Shown here one piece after another: positions 41,492-48,123 of a stretch of 48,123 nt of DNA (the stretch's first letter is position 1; every line of letters starts with the position of its first letter). This DNA comes from Bacillota bacterium. GTDB taxonomy: Bacteria > Bacillota > Sulfobacillia > Symbiobacteriales > Symbiobacteriaceae. Where the stretch lies: positions 1 to 48,123 of the forward strand of contig JAMNXV010000070.1 of NCBI GenBank assembly GCA_023623185.1. Direction: 5' to 3'. The notes under the pieces were generated by a model. It worked only from the letters and a program-made list of their open reading frames with translations, was not told where the DNA came from and did no database searches. A program made the position numbers and the translations under genes.

Positions 41492-42910
41492 CTACTTGCG
41501 CCCGGCTTTCTCGATGCTGTGCATCCAGGAGAGCGCCGCCTCCAGAATTCCCTCCGAGAGCGTCGGGTGGTAATGGGGCGTGAGCGCCACGTCCTCCACC
41601 TGAGCCCCCATCTCCAGGGCCAGGGCGATCTCGCCGATCAGCTCCGACACCTCGGGACCGACCATCTGCGCCCCCAGCAGGAGCCCGGTCTGACGATCGC
41701 CCACCAGCTTGACCATGCCGTCGGACTCGCCCATGGTCAGCGCGCGGCCCACGGCGGCGAAGTTGTACCGGGAGACGACGGGGTCGTAGCCCTGCTCCTT
41801 CGCCTGCGCCTCCGTGAGGCCCACGTAGGCGATCTCCGGATCGGTGAAGATCACCGCCGGCACCGTCTGCCAGTCAGCCGCCGCCGGCTTGCCGGCGATG
41901 GCCTCGGCGGCCACCCGGCCCTGGGCGCTGGCCTTGTGCGCCAGCATCACCGGCGAGCAGACATCCCCGATGGCGTAGATGTGGGGGACGTTGGTCCGCA
42001 TCTGCTCATCGACGGGGATGAAGCCCTTCTCGTCCACCTTCACCCCGGCCTTGTCCAGCTGCAGCCCCTCGGTGTACGGCGCCCGGCCGACGGAGACGAG
42101 CACCTTGTCCGCCTCGATCTCCTGCTCCCGGCCCTCGCCGTCCTGCACCTTCACCTTGCCGTTCTGCAGGCCCCCCGACGCCCGGGAGTTCAGCATGACG
42201 GTCACCCCGAGCCGCCGAAGGCGGCGCATCAGCACGTTCACCAGGTCGGGGTCGGTGCCGGGCAGGAGCTGGCCGGTCGCCTCGATGATGGTCACCTTCG
42301 ACCCCAGCTTGGCGTAGGCGATCCCCAGCTCCACGCCGATGTAGCCGCCGCCCACGACCACGAACCGGGCAGGAATCTCCCGGAAGGCCAGGGCACCCCG
42401 GGCATCGACGACGTTCTCCCCGTCCAGGGGGAAGAACGGCGGGTTGATGGCCGTGGAGCCCGTGGCGATGATGGCGTGCTTGAAGCCGTAGGCGGCCGTG
42501 CCGCCCTCGTTCAGCTCCACCTCCAGCGAGTGGGGGTCGGTGAAGCGCGCCTTGCCGCGCACGACCTCCACCTGACCGGTCTTCATCAATGAGGCCACGC
42601 CGGCGGTCAGCCGCTTGATCACCCGGTTCTGCTTCCACTCCTGTGTCTTGGCGAAGTCGACCTCTACGCTGCCCTTCACCACCAGCCCCATGTCCCCGGC
42701 GTTGCCCACCTTGTGCAGCAGGTCTCCCACCGAGATCAGGGCCTTGGACGGGATGCAGCCATGGTTCAGGCACGTCCCGCCCAGTTCCTCGCTCTCGATC
42801 AGGGTCACGTCCAGGCCCAGCTGCGAAGCCCGCTGCGCGGCCACATAGCCGCCGGGGCCCGCGCCAATGACCACCACGTCGGTGCCTGTCTTGATGGAAC
42901 CCATCACCAC
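41492..42910 (-). CDS. lpdA: Dihydrolipoamide dehydrogenase (E3)
   Basis: 472 residues. FAD motif VIGAGPGGYVAAQRASQLG, redox disulfide C47 and C52 in GGTCLNHGCIPSK, NAD motif VVGGGYIGVELG and the dimer-interface catalytic His in HYHPTLSE. It reoxidises the lipoyl groups of E2. The start is GTG (ATG two codons later is also possible), after GGAGGCGATGTAAACC. Confidence 0.96.
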   Translation of the reverse strand: MVMGSIKTGTDVVVIGAGPGGYVAAQRASQLGLDVTLIESEELGGTCLNHGCIPSKALISVGDLLHKVGNAGDMGLVVKGSVEVDFAKTQEWKQNRVIKRLTAGVASLMKTGQVEVVRGKARFTDPHSLEVELNEGGTAAYGFKHAIIATGSTAINPPFFPLDGENVVDARGALAFREIPARFVVVGGGYIGVELGIAYAKLGSKVTIIEATGQLLPGTDPDLVNVLMRRLRRLGVTVMLNSRASGGLQNGKVKVQDGEGREQEIEADKVLVSVGRAPYTEGLQLDKAGVKVDEKGFIPVDEQMRTNVPHIYAIGDVCSPVMLAHKASAQGRVAAEAIAGKPAAADWQTVPAVIFTDPEIAYVGLTEAQAKEQGYDPVVSRYNFAAVGRALTMGESDGMVKLVGDRQTGLLLGAQMVGPEVSELIGEIALALEMGAQVEDVALTPHYHPTLSEGILEAALSWMHSIEKAGRK

Positions 42911-42913
42911 GGT

Positions 42914-44242
42914 TTACATCGCCTCCATCATGAGCAGGGTTGGGTCGCTCAGCAGCTCCGCGATGCGCAGGAGGAACCGGGTGGCCATGCCGCCGTCGAT
43001 CAGGCGGTGGTCGAAGGAGAGCGCCAGGTGCGCGATCTTGCGGATTGCGATCTCGCGGCCGCGCACCACCGGCCGGTCCGCGGTCTTCCCGATACCCAGA
43101 ATCGCCACCTCGGGGTGGTTGATGACCGGGGTGAAGAATAGCCCGCCGATGGAGCCCTGGTTGGAGATCGTGAACGTGGAGCCCCGCATCTCCTCCGGCT
43201 TCAGCTTCCCCTCGCGGCCGCGGGCGATCAGGTCGTTCATCTCCGCGGCGATGGTGAAGACCGACTTGCGGTCGGCGTCTTTGATGACGGGCACCAGCAG
43301 GCCGGCATCGGTATCAAGCGCGAAGCCGATGTGGTACGACCTGTGCAGCACGATCTCCTGCGCCTCATCGTCGATGGAGGCGTTCAGGTAGGGGAACTCC
43401 CGCAGGGCCACGACGACCGCCTTGATGACGAAGGGCATGAACGACAGCTTGATGCCCTTCCGCGCGGCCAGCTCCTTCACCTGCGCGCGGAAGGCCAGCA
43501 GATCCGTCATGTCCACCTCTTCCACTGCTGTAACGTGCGGAGCTGTATATTTCGACTTCACCATCCTTTCGGCGATGACCTTCCGGATCCCTCTCAGCGG
43601 GAGGCGCTCATCGCCTGCGGCGGCTTCGGCCGCGGGGGAGGGCGCGCCGGCCTCCGCCGCTGCGGGCGCGGCCGCGCCCGGCTGGGCCTGCGCGGGGGCG
43701 ATCTGGCCGCTGGCAAACGCGCGCACGTCGTCGCTGGTCACACGGCCGCCGGGGCCGGTGCCCGGCACCTGGTTGATGTCGACCCCCAGCTCCCGGGCCA
43801 GCCGCCGGGTGGCCGGGGCGGCCAGGGCGCGGCGTACCGGCGCCGGTTGAGCCGCGGGAGCCGGCGCCGAGGCCGCCGCAGGGGCCTGCGCCGCGGCTGC
43901 GGCGGGCGCCGGCACGTCCAACGACGCCTGCGGCTGGTCCCCGCCCGGCGCTGCGGCGGCCACGCCCGCGGAAACCTCCTCGGCGGTGGGCATGCCGCCC
44001 GGCGACCCGTCGTCGAAGATCACCACCACGCTGTGGACCTTCAGGATGTCGCCGGGCTGGCCGAAGAGCTTGACCACCTTGCCGTTCACCGGCGACGTAA
44101 TCTCCACCGCGGCCTTGTCGGTCTGCACCTCCATGATCGGCTGGTCTTCGGTGACGGTGTCGCCCTCCTTCACCAGCCAGCGCAACAGCTCGGCTTCGTG
44201 CAGCCCCTCGCCCACGTCGGGCAGTTTGAACTCGAATGCCAT
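42914..44242 (-). CDS. pdhC: Dihydrolipoamide acyltransferase (E2)
   Basis: 442 residues. One lipoyl domain with Lys in TDKAAVE, an Ala/Pro-rich linker, a peripheral-subunit-binding domain (LAAPATRRLARELGVDINQV) and the acyltransferase domain with active site DHRLIDGG. It forms the core of the complex and transfers the acyl group to CoA. Around the motif SKYTAPHVTAVEEVD the codons become notably A+T-rich (43525-43565). Acyl specificity (acetyl or branched-chain) cannot be fixed from sequence; pyruvate is most likely. Confidence 0.94.
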   Translation of the reverse strand: MAFEFKLPDVGEGLHEAELLRWLVKEGDTVTEDQPIMEVQTDKAAVEITSPVNGKVVKLFGQPGDILKVHSVVVIFDDGSPGGMPTAEEVSAGVAAAAPGGDQPQASLDVPAPAAAAAQAPAAASAPAPAAQPAPVRRALAAPATRRLARELGVDINQVPGTGPGGRVTSDDVRAFASGQIAPAQAQPGAAAPAAAEAGAPSPAAEAAAGDERLPLRGIRKVIAERMVKSKYTAPHVTAVEEVDMTDLLAFRAQVKELAARKGIKLSFMPFVIKAVVVALREFPYLNASIDDEAQEIVLHRSYHIGFALDTDAGLLVPVIKDADRKSVFTIAAEMNDLIARGREGKLKPEEMRGSTFTISNQGSIGGLFFTPVINHPEVAILGIGKTADRPVVRGREIAIRKIAHLALSFDHRLIDGGMATRFLLRIAELLSDPTLLMMEAM

Positions 44243-44265
44243 GGTTCCGTGTGCTCCTCTCGCTG

Positions 44266-45246
44266 CTAGTAGGTCCTGACCGCTTGCATCGCGTCGAGAA
44301 CCCGGCCGGCGTCGGGGATGTACAGGTCTTCGCTCAGCAGGTAGGGCATCGGGACGTCGAAGCCGCTCACCCGGGCCACCGGCGCCTCCAGGTACTCCAG
44401 CGCGTGGTCGTTGATCAGGGCGATCAGCTCGCTGTGGAAGCCGCCGGTCCGGGGGGCCTCGCTGACCACCACGGCGCGGCCGGTCTTCTTCACCGAGCCG
44501 ATGATGGTGTCCAGGTCCAGCGGGTTCAGCGACCGCAGGTCGATGACCTCAGCCTGCCAGCCGTGCTGGGCAGCCGCCTGCTCGGCCGCCTCCAGCGCCG
44601 TGTGCACGTGCACGCCGTAGGTGAGCACCGTCATGTCGCTTCCCTCCCGGACGACGGCCGCCTGGCCCAGGGGCACGGTGTAGTGTCCCTCGGGCACTTC
44701 GGCCCGGAACGCCCGGTACAGCCGCTTGGGCTCCATGAAGAGGACCGGGTCGGGGTCCTCGATGGCGGCCAGCAGCAGCCCCTTCGCGTCGTACGGATTC
44801 GACGGGGCCACCATCTTCAGACCAGGAATATTCAGGTACCAGTTTTCGATGGACTCAGAATGGTGCTCCAGCGCCTTGATGCCGCCCCACGATGGAACAC
44901 GCACCACCATGGGGCAGGTGAAGCGGCCCCGGCTGCGGTGGCGGATGCGGGACAGGTGGTTGGCCACCTGCTCGTGCGCCGGCGCCAGGAAACCGTCAAA
45001 CTGAACCTCCACGACCGGCTTCAGGCCATTGACGGCCATGCCGATGGCGGCGCCCATGAAGCCCGACTCCGCCAGGGGGCAGTCGATCACCCGGTCGGGC
45101 CCGAACTCATCGATGAGCTTGTCAGTGGCGCGGAAGACGCCGCCGTTGATGCCGATGTCCTCACCCAGCAGGACCACGCTGCTGTCCTGCCGCATGGCGA
45201 CGCGCAGGGCGTCGTTGATCGCCTGGATCAGGGTCAGCTTAGCCAC
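44266..45246 (-). CDS. pdhB: 2-oxoacid (pyruvate-type) dehydrogenase E1 beta subunit
   Basis: 326 residues, GTG start behind AAGGAGGGCGGGGCCC and overlapping pdhA by 8 bases. Transketolase-type pyrimidine-binding domain (LGEDIGINGGVFRAT, VEVQFDGFLAPAHEQ) and C-terminal domain (SLNPLDLDTI, VVSEAPRTGG). It forms the thiamine diphosphate site with E1 alpha. Confidence 0.94.
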   Translation of the reverse strand: MAKLTLIQAINDALRVAMRQDSSVVLLGEDIGINGGVFRATDKLIDEFGPDRVIDCPLAESGFMGAAIGMAVNGLKPVVEVQFDGFLAPAHEQVANHLSRIRHRSRGRFTCPMVVRVPSWGGIKALEHHSESIENWYLNIPGLKMVAPSNPYDAKGLLLAAIEDPDPVLFMEPKRLYRAFRAEVPEGHYTVPLGQAAVVREGSDMTVLTYGVHVHTALEAAEQAAAQHGWQAEVIDLRSLNPLDLDTIIGSVKKTGRAVVVSEAPRTGGFHSELIALINDHALEYLEAPVARVSGFDVPMPYLLSEDLYIPDAGRVLDAMQAVRTY

Positions 45247-46345
45247 GGGCCCCGCCCTCCTTCCTGGCCAGGTAGGCCTTCAGTTCTTCCTTCTGGCGCA
45301 GCAGGTTCGGCGTCGGCTCCGCGTAGAGGTAGTCGAACAGCTCGTCGACCGACGGGCGCGGCATGGCCTCCGCCTCGGCGACCGCCGCCGCCACCTGCTC
45401 CCGCGCCGCGCTCCAGAGCGCCTCATCGTCGCTGTCCGACCAGTTGCCCTGTGCCGCCAGGTAGCGCCGCAGCCGCTCGATGGGATCCTTCGCCTGCCAC
45501 TCCTCCAGCTCTTCCTGGGCGCGGTAGCGCTTGGGGTCGTCGCTCGTGGTGTGCGGCCCGTAGCGGAAGGTCACCGATTCGATGAGGGTCGGCCCACCGC
45601 CGGACCTGGCGCGCTCGATGGCCTCGTGCATCACGGTCAGCACCGCCAGCACGTCCTGCCCGTCCACCCGGACGCCGGCGATGTCGTAGGCCAGGGCCCG
45701 CTGGGCGATGGTGGGCGCCTTGAACTGGCGGCTGATCGGCGTGGAGATCGCGTACCGGTTGTTCTGGATGAAGAAGATGGCCCCGACGTTAAATACGGAA
45801 GCGAAGTTCAGCGCCTCGTGGAAGTCGCCGGGCGAGGTGCCGCCGTCGCCGGCGTAGCCGACGGCCACGGTGTCCTCCCCCCTCAGCTTCCCGGCCCAGG
45901 CGGCCCCCACCGCGTGCAGGAGCTGGGTCGCGATGGGAATGGAGATGGGGAAGGCGTTCACGCCTTCAGGGGCGCGGCTGCCCTGCTCGTCGCCCATGAA
46001 GTAGCGCAGGATGTTGACCAGCGGAACGCCCATCACGTGCATCGCGCCGTGGTCGCGGTAGGTGGGGAAAATCCAGTCCCGATCGGGCCGCAGCAGATAC
46101 GCCGAACCCACCTGGCTGGCCTCCTGCCCGCTGAACGGGGCGAAGGTGCCCATGCGCCCCTGGCGCTGCAGATTGAGGCACCGCTGGTCGTACACCCGTA
46201 GGAAGACCATCTTGCGGTAGACGTCCTTCAACACGTCGTGGCTCAGGAAATCCGGCAGCGGTTCCAGCAGCGTGCCGTCGGCCTGCAGAACCCGCCGCAC
46301 GGGAAAGAGCTGTTCCCCCCGGGTCAGAGCGGTCTCTACCTTCAC
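45239..46345 (-). CDS. pdhA: 2-oxoacid (pyruvate-type) dehydrogenase E1 alpha subunit
   Basis: 368 residues from GTG after AGAAGGAGGTCTTCGT. Thiamine diphosphate motif GDGGTSPGDFHEALNFA ending with Asn-Asn (FIQNNRYA), and the loop RYGPHTTSDDPKRYR of Bacillus-type PdhA. It decarboxylates the 2-oxoacid. It is the first gene of the four-gene operon. Its leader contains a tandem 12-base repeat. Confidence 0.94.
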   Translation of the reverse strand: MKVETALTRGEQLFPVRRVLQADGTLLEPLPDFLSHDVLKDVYRKMVFLRVYDQRCLNLQRQGRMGTFAPFSGQEASQVGSAYLLRPDRDWIFPTYRDHGAMHVMGVPLVNILRYFMGDEQGSRAPEGVNAFPISIPIATQLLHAVGAAWAGKLRGEDTVAVGYAGDGGTSPGDFHEALNFASVFNVGAIFFIQNNRYAISTPISRQFKAPTIAQRALAYDIAGVRVDGQDVLAVLTVMHEAIERARSGGGPTLIESVTFRYGPHTTSDDPKRYRAQEELEEWQAKDPIERLRRYLAAQGNWSDSDDEALWSAAREQVAAAVAEAEAMPRPSVDELFDYLYAEPTPNLLRQKEELKAYLARKEGGARG

Positions 46346-46364
46346 ACGAAGACCTCCTTCTGTC

Positions 46365-46392
46365 GTGGTGCATGTGTGTTGTGGTGCATGTG
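46365..46392 (-). repeat. Tandem 12-base repeat in the pdhA leader
   Basis: GTGGTGCATGTG occurs at 46365-46376 and again at 46381-46392 (period 16), 20-48 bases upstream of the pdhA start. It may be a regulator or RNA-binding site. I see no convincing minus-strand promoter for pdhA between here and 46460. Confidence 0.55.
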
Positions 46393-46455
46393 ATGTATCT
46401 TGCCGCCCGAAAAGCGATTAATACCGCCGCAGGACTGCATTTCACCGGGAATGCG

Positions 46456-46484
46456 TTGACACTGTAGGAACACATTCCTATAAT
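46456..46484 (+). promoter_or_regulatory. Consensus sigma-A promoter upstream of the ArsR-family gene
   Basis: TTGACA (46456-46461), 17 bases, TATAAT (46479-46484): a full consensus match. A second weaker candidate is the extended -10 TGTTATACT near 46618, close to the gene start. Confidence 0.85.
46465..46480. promoter_or_regulatory. Operator palindrome inside the promoter spacer
   Basis: TAGGAA, four bases, TTCCTA: a perfect 6-bp inverted repeat placed between -35 and -10. This is the expected place for an autorepressor site, and the regulated gene itself encodes an ArsR-type repressor. Confidence 0.6.
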
Positions 46485-46640
46485 ATTTGTTTCATATCTT
46501 GGCCTCAGCGATACGGGTATTGGAAAATTTGATTCGACATGGTTCGACTCTGATTGACAAGTGGATCAATCTTCGCGATGATAATTGCAACGGGTGATAA
46601 ATTTCTATTTAAGTGTCTGTTATACTGGGGGTGGGATTCC

Positions 46641-46967
46641 GTGGAGCAGGATCGGCGCATTTACGAGATGCAGGCCCGCCTCTGCCAGGTGCTGGCAAGC
46701 CCGAAGCGTCTCGAGATCCTTTACACCTTGAAGGACAAAGAGATGACTGCGGGTGACCTCGCCAAGGCCGTCGACGTTACAATGCCCAATCTGTCGCAGC
46801 ATCTTTCTCTGATGAAACAGCACGGACTGGTTGAGTCCCGCAAGGAAGGGCTCAACATGTACTATCGGGTCGCCTCCGAACAGATTCTCGAGACCCTGGC
46901 TTCGGTGCGCAAGGTGCTGGTTGAGCAACTGGCCAAGCAGTCAAAGCTCCTGGAACAGGTGAAGTAG
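46641..46967 (+). CDS. ArsR-family winged-helix regulator
   Basis: 108 residues from GTG after GGGGGTGG. Winged helix-turn-helix: VLASPKRLEILYTLK, MTAGDLAKAVDVTMPNLSQHLSLMKQHGLV and the wing SRKEGLNMYYRVA. Only one Cys (in ARLCQVLA) is present, with no paired metal-binding Cys motif, so metal sensing is unlikely and the inducer unknown. A C-terminal helix (VRKVLVEQLAKQSKLLEQ) probably dimerises. It is divergent from the pdh operon, so control of that operon is possible. Confidence 0.9.
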   Translation: MEQDRRIYEMQARLCQVLASPKRLEILYTLKDKEMTAGDLAKAVDVTMPNLSQHLSLMKQHGLVESRKEGLNMYYRVASEQILETLASVRKVLVEQLAKQSKLLEQVK

Positions 46968-46986
46968 TCCCTGCTCGCAACGCGAC

Positions 46987-47018
46987 AAGACCGGGTGCCC
47001 CGCCAGGCATCCGGTCTT
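46987..47018 (+). terminator. Terminator of the ArsR-family gene
   Basis: AAGACCGGGTGCC and GGCATCCGGTCTT form a 13-bp stem (one G-T pair) with a 6-base loop, 20 bases after the stop. The T tract is weak. Confidence 0.7.
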
Positions 47019-47083
47019 CCCTATCTTCGTGTTGGCTGGCATAATGGGGATGTTGGGACGCACACGCATGGAGGAGGGCCATC

Positions 47084-47908
47084 ATGCCGCCTATCGCATT
47101 CATCAACCCTGTGGCCATCCAGATCGGCCCGCTGGCCATCCGCTGGTACGGGATCATCATCGTATCGGCCATCGCGCTGGCCATCTGGCTGGCAGGCCAT
47201 TATGCCAGGGATCGCGGGCTTGACCCCGAGTTCGTCTCCGATCTGGCCATGGTCCTGGTGCCGGCGGGCATCCTGGGCGCACGCCTGTACGAGGTCTTCT
47301 TCCTGCAGTGGCCGTACTACAGCCAGCACCCGGGGCAGATCCTGAAGATCTGGGAGGGCGGCCTCGCGATTCACGGGGCCGTGCTGGGCGGGGCGATCGC
47401 CGCGGCCATCTACCTGCCCCGCCGGCGGCAGCCCTTCTGGCCGTGGGCCGACGTGGCCGGCGTGGTCCTGCCGCTGGCGCAGGCCATCGGGCGCTGGGGC
47501 AACTTCTTCAACCAGGAGGCCTACGGCGATCCTGCCCCGGCCGGGCTCGTCCGCCTCATGCCGGGCTGGCTGCGCGAGGGCATGACCATCCACGGCACCG
47601 TCATGCACCCGACCTTCCTGTATGAGTCGCTGTGGAACCTCGTGACCTTCGGCCTCCTCCACCTGGCTTACCGGCGGCGCCAGAAGCCCGGGGTCGTCTT
47701 CAGCCTCTACCTGATCCTCTACAACGCCGGGCGCTTCGCCATCGAGTCGATTCGGCAGGACTCTTCCTTCATCTTCGGGAGGATCCGCGTGGCCCAGCTG
47801 GCCGCGGTCCTCCTGGCGCTGCTCGGCCTCGCGCTGCTGCTCTACCACCTGCGGCGGGATGCGGCCCCGCCGGATGCCCAGCAGCCCCCCGAGTCCGCGG
47901 ACAGTTAA
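47084..47908 (+). CDS. lgt: Prolipoprotein diacylglyceryl transferase Lgt
   Basis: 274 residues, ATG after GGAGGAGGGCCATC. Seven membrane helices. Family motifs: IRWYGIIIVSAIALA, GLAIHGAVLGG and the Lgt signature GRWGNFFNQEAYG, then HPTFLYESLWNL. It transfers diacylglyceryl from phosphatidylglycerol to the lipobox Cys of lipoproteins. It appears to be a single-gene unit with its own terminator. Confidence 0.96.
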   Translation: MPPIAFINPVAIQIGPLAIRWYGIIIVSAIALAIWLAGHYARDRGLDPEFVSDLAMVLVPAGILGARLYEVFFLQWPYYSQHPGQILKIWEGGLAIHGAVLGGAIAAAIYLPRRRQPFWPWADVAGVVLPLAQAIGRWGNFFNQEAYGDPAPAGLVRLMPGWLREGMTIHGTVMHPTFLYESLWNLVTFGLLHLAYRRRQKPGVVFSLYLILYNAGRFAIESIRQDSSFIFGRIRVAQLAAVLLALLGLALLLYHLRRDAAPPDAQQPPESADS

Positions 47909-47925
47909 TGATGGCCCAGATTATA

Positions 47926-47957
47926 AAGCGCCCCGAGAGAAGGCTCTCGGGGCGCTT
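47926..47957 (+). terminator. lgt terminator
   Basis: A perfect 14-bp stem, AAGCGCCCCGAGAG with CTCTCGGGGCGCTT, and a 4-base loop, 17 bases after the stop. Confidence 0.85.
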
Positions 47958-48044
47958 CGCCGTTCCGGGCGGGTCACTCTGCTTGTACAAACGCGATGAA
48001 CTTGTCCACCTGTTGTTGCCCGCGCTATTTGGCAGTGACTTGAC

Positions 48045-48120
48045 TGGCGACAGTGTCGTTCGTCAACTGACGCGTTGGTTTGTCGCCAGGATCGGGGGCG
48101 GCCGGCCAGCCGGCCGCCCC
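48045..48120. other. Inverted repeats in the terminal non-coding region
   Basis: TGGCGACA (48045-48052) pairs with TGTCGCCA (48081-48088), and a perfect 12-bp hairpin GGGGCGGCCGGC/GCCGGCCGCCCC lies at 48095-48120. No gene is visible from 47960 to the window end. The second hairpin may be a terminator of a transcript or gene beyond the edge. Confidence 0.4.
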
Positions 48121-48123
48121 TGC

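Noticed and set aside
41492-46345. Acetoin or branched-chain 2-oxoacid dehydrogenase instead of pyruvate dehydrogenase
   Set aside because: No acetoin or branched-chain pathway genes are adjacent and the E1 alpha loop looks like Bacillus PdhA; specificity nevertheless cannot be proved from sequence.

Overview
The window is about 48 kb of high-GC DNA from a bacterium with a Firmicutes-type gene set. It has an Obg/L21/Prp/L27 operon whose L27 carries a cleavable N-terminal extension, an alpha/beta-type small acid-soluble spore protein, a DUF1540 protein, a SpoIVFB-like M50 protease, RNase E/G next to the TIGR03960/DUF2344 pair, and consensus sigma-A promoters. A high-GC, spore-forming Firmicutes-like organism points to Symbiobacterium or a close relative. 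This is an inference from gene content, not a database match.

Layout. 1-9570 (minus strand): a sigma-54-type activator cut by the window edge, a class A penicillin-binding protein, and a long housekeeping block read from a promoter near 9555 (rplU-prp-rpmA, terminator, obg-yhbY-nadD-yqeK-LCP-rsfS, terminator). 9617-22713 (plus strand): a roughly 13-kb ribosomally synthesised peptide (RiPP) locus, described below. 22717-24491: glpD behind a promoter and a terminator-like leader. 24478-30433 (minus): RNase E/G, a DUF4342 protein, DUF2344, a TIGR03960-type radical SAM protein and an M50/CBS protease. 30575-31205: speD with a long leader. 31402-31860 (plus): DUF1540 protein and SASP. 32053-36944 (minus): lactate permease and the LutA/LutB/LutC lactate oxidation system, flanked by two copies of a ~70-bp direct repeat. 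37239-41438 (minus): a YkuS-like protein, a small basic protein, an HtrA protease and a two-component system. 41492-46345 (minus): a four-gene pyruvate-type 2-oxoacid dehydrogenase complex. 46456-47957 (plus): an ArsR-family regulator with a palindromic promoter, then lgt.

The RiPP locus is the main interest. It looks like two adjoining operons. Operon 1 (9744-16418): an isoprenylcysteine-methyltransferase-like membrane protein, a small M50 protease, a 51-residue peptide ending in Tyr-Cys, a PqqD-radical SAM-SPASM maturase, a small membrane peptide, a stand-alone PqqD-like protein, a B12-type radical SAM protein, a second PqqD-like protein and an ABC-2 exporter. Operon 2 (16560-22713, own promoter): a second radical SAM-SPASM maturase, two tandemly duplicated precursors of 48 and 50 residues, a PqqD-M50 peptidase, a class 1 isoprenoid-synthase-fold protein (ComQ-like in fold and context), an 81-residue third precursor, and a MacB-like exporter pair. 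All three operon-2 precursors share a leader block LAEExExQxL and a core C-x-I-N-[FY]-x-C. The third adds a second Cys-rich segment and a C-terminal membrane anchor. Two radical SAM chemistries, a possible prenyl transferase, a possible carboxyl methyltransferase and peptides with conserved or terminal cysteines suggest a thioether- or lipid-modified peptide system that I cannot assign to a known RiPP class.

Coordinates were read by hand. Starts were chosen by ribosome-binding site and family N-terminus, so many differ from the longest possible frame. Most long opposite-strand reading frames in this GC-rich DNA are shadows and were omitted.
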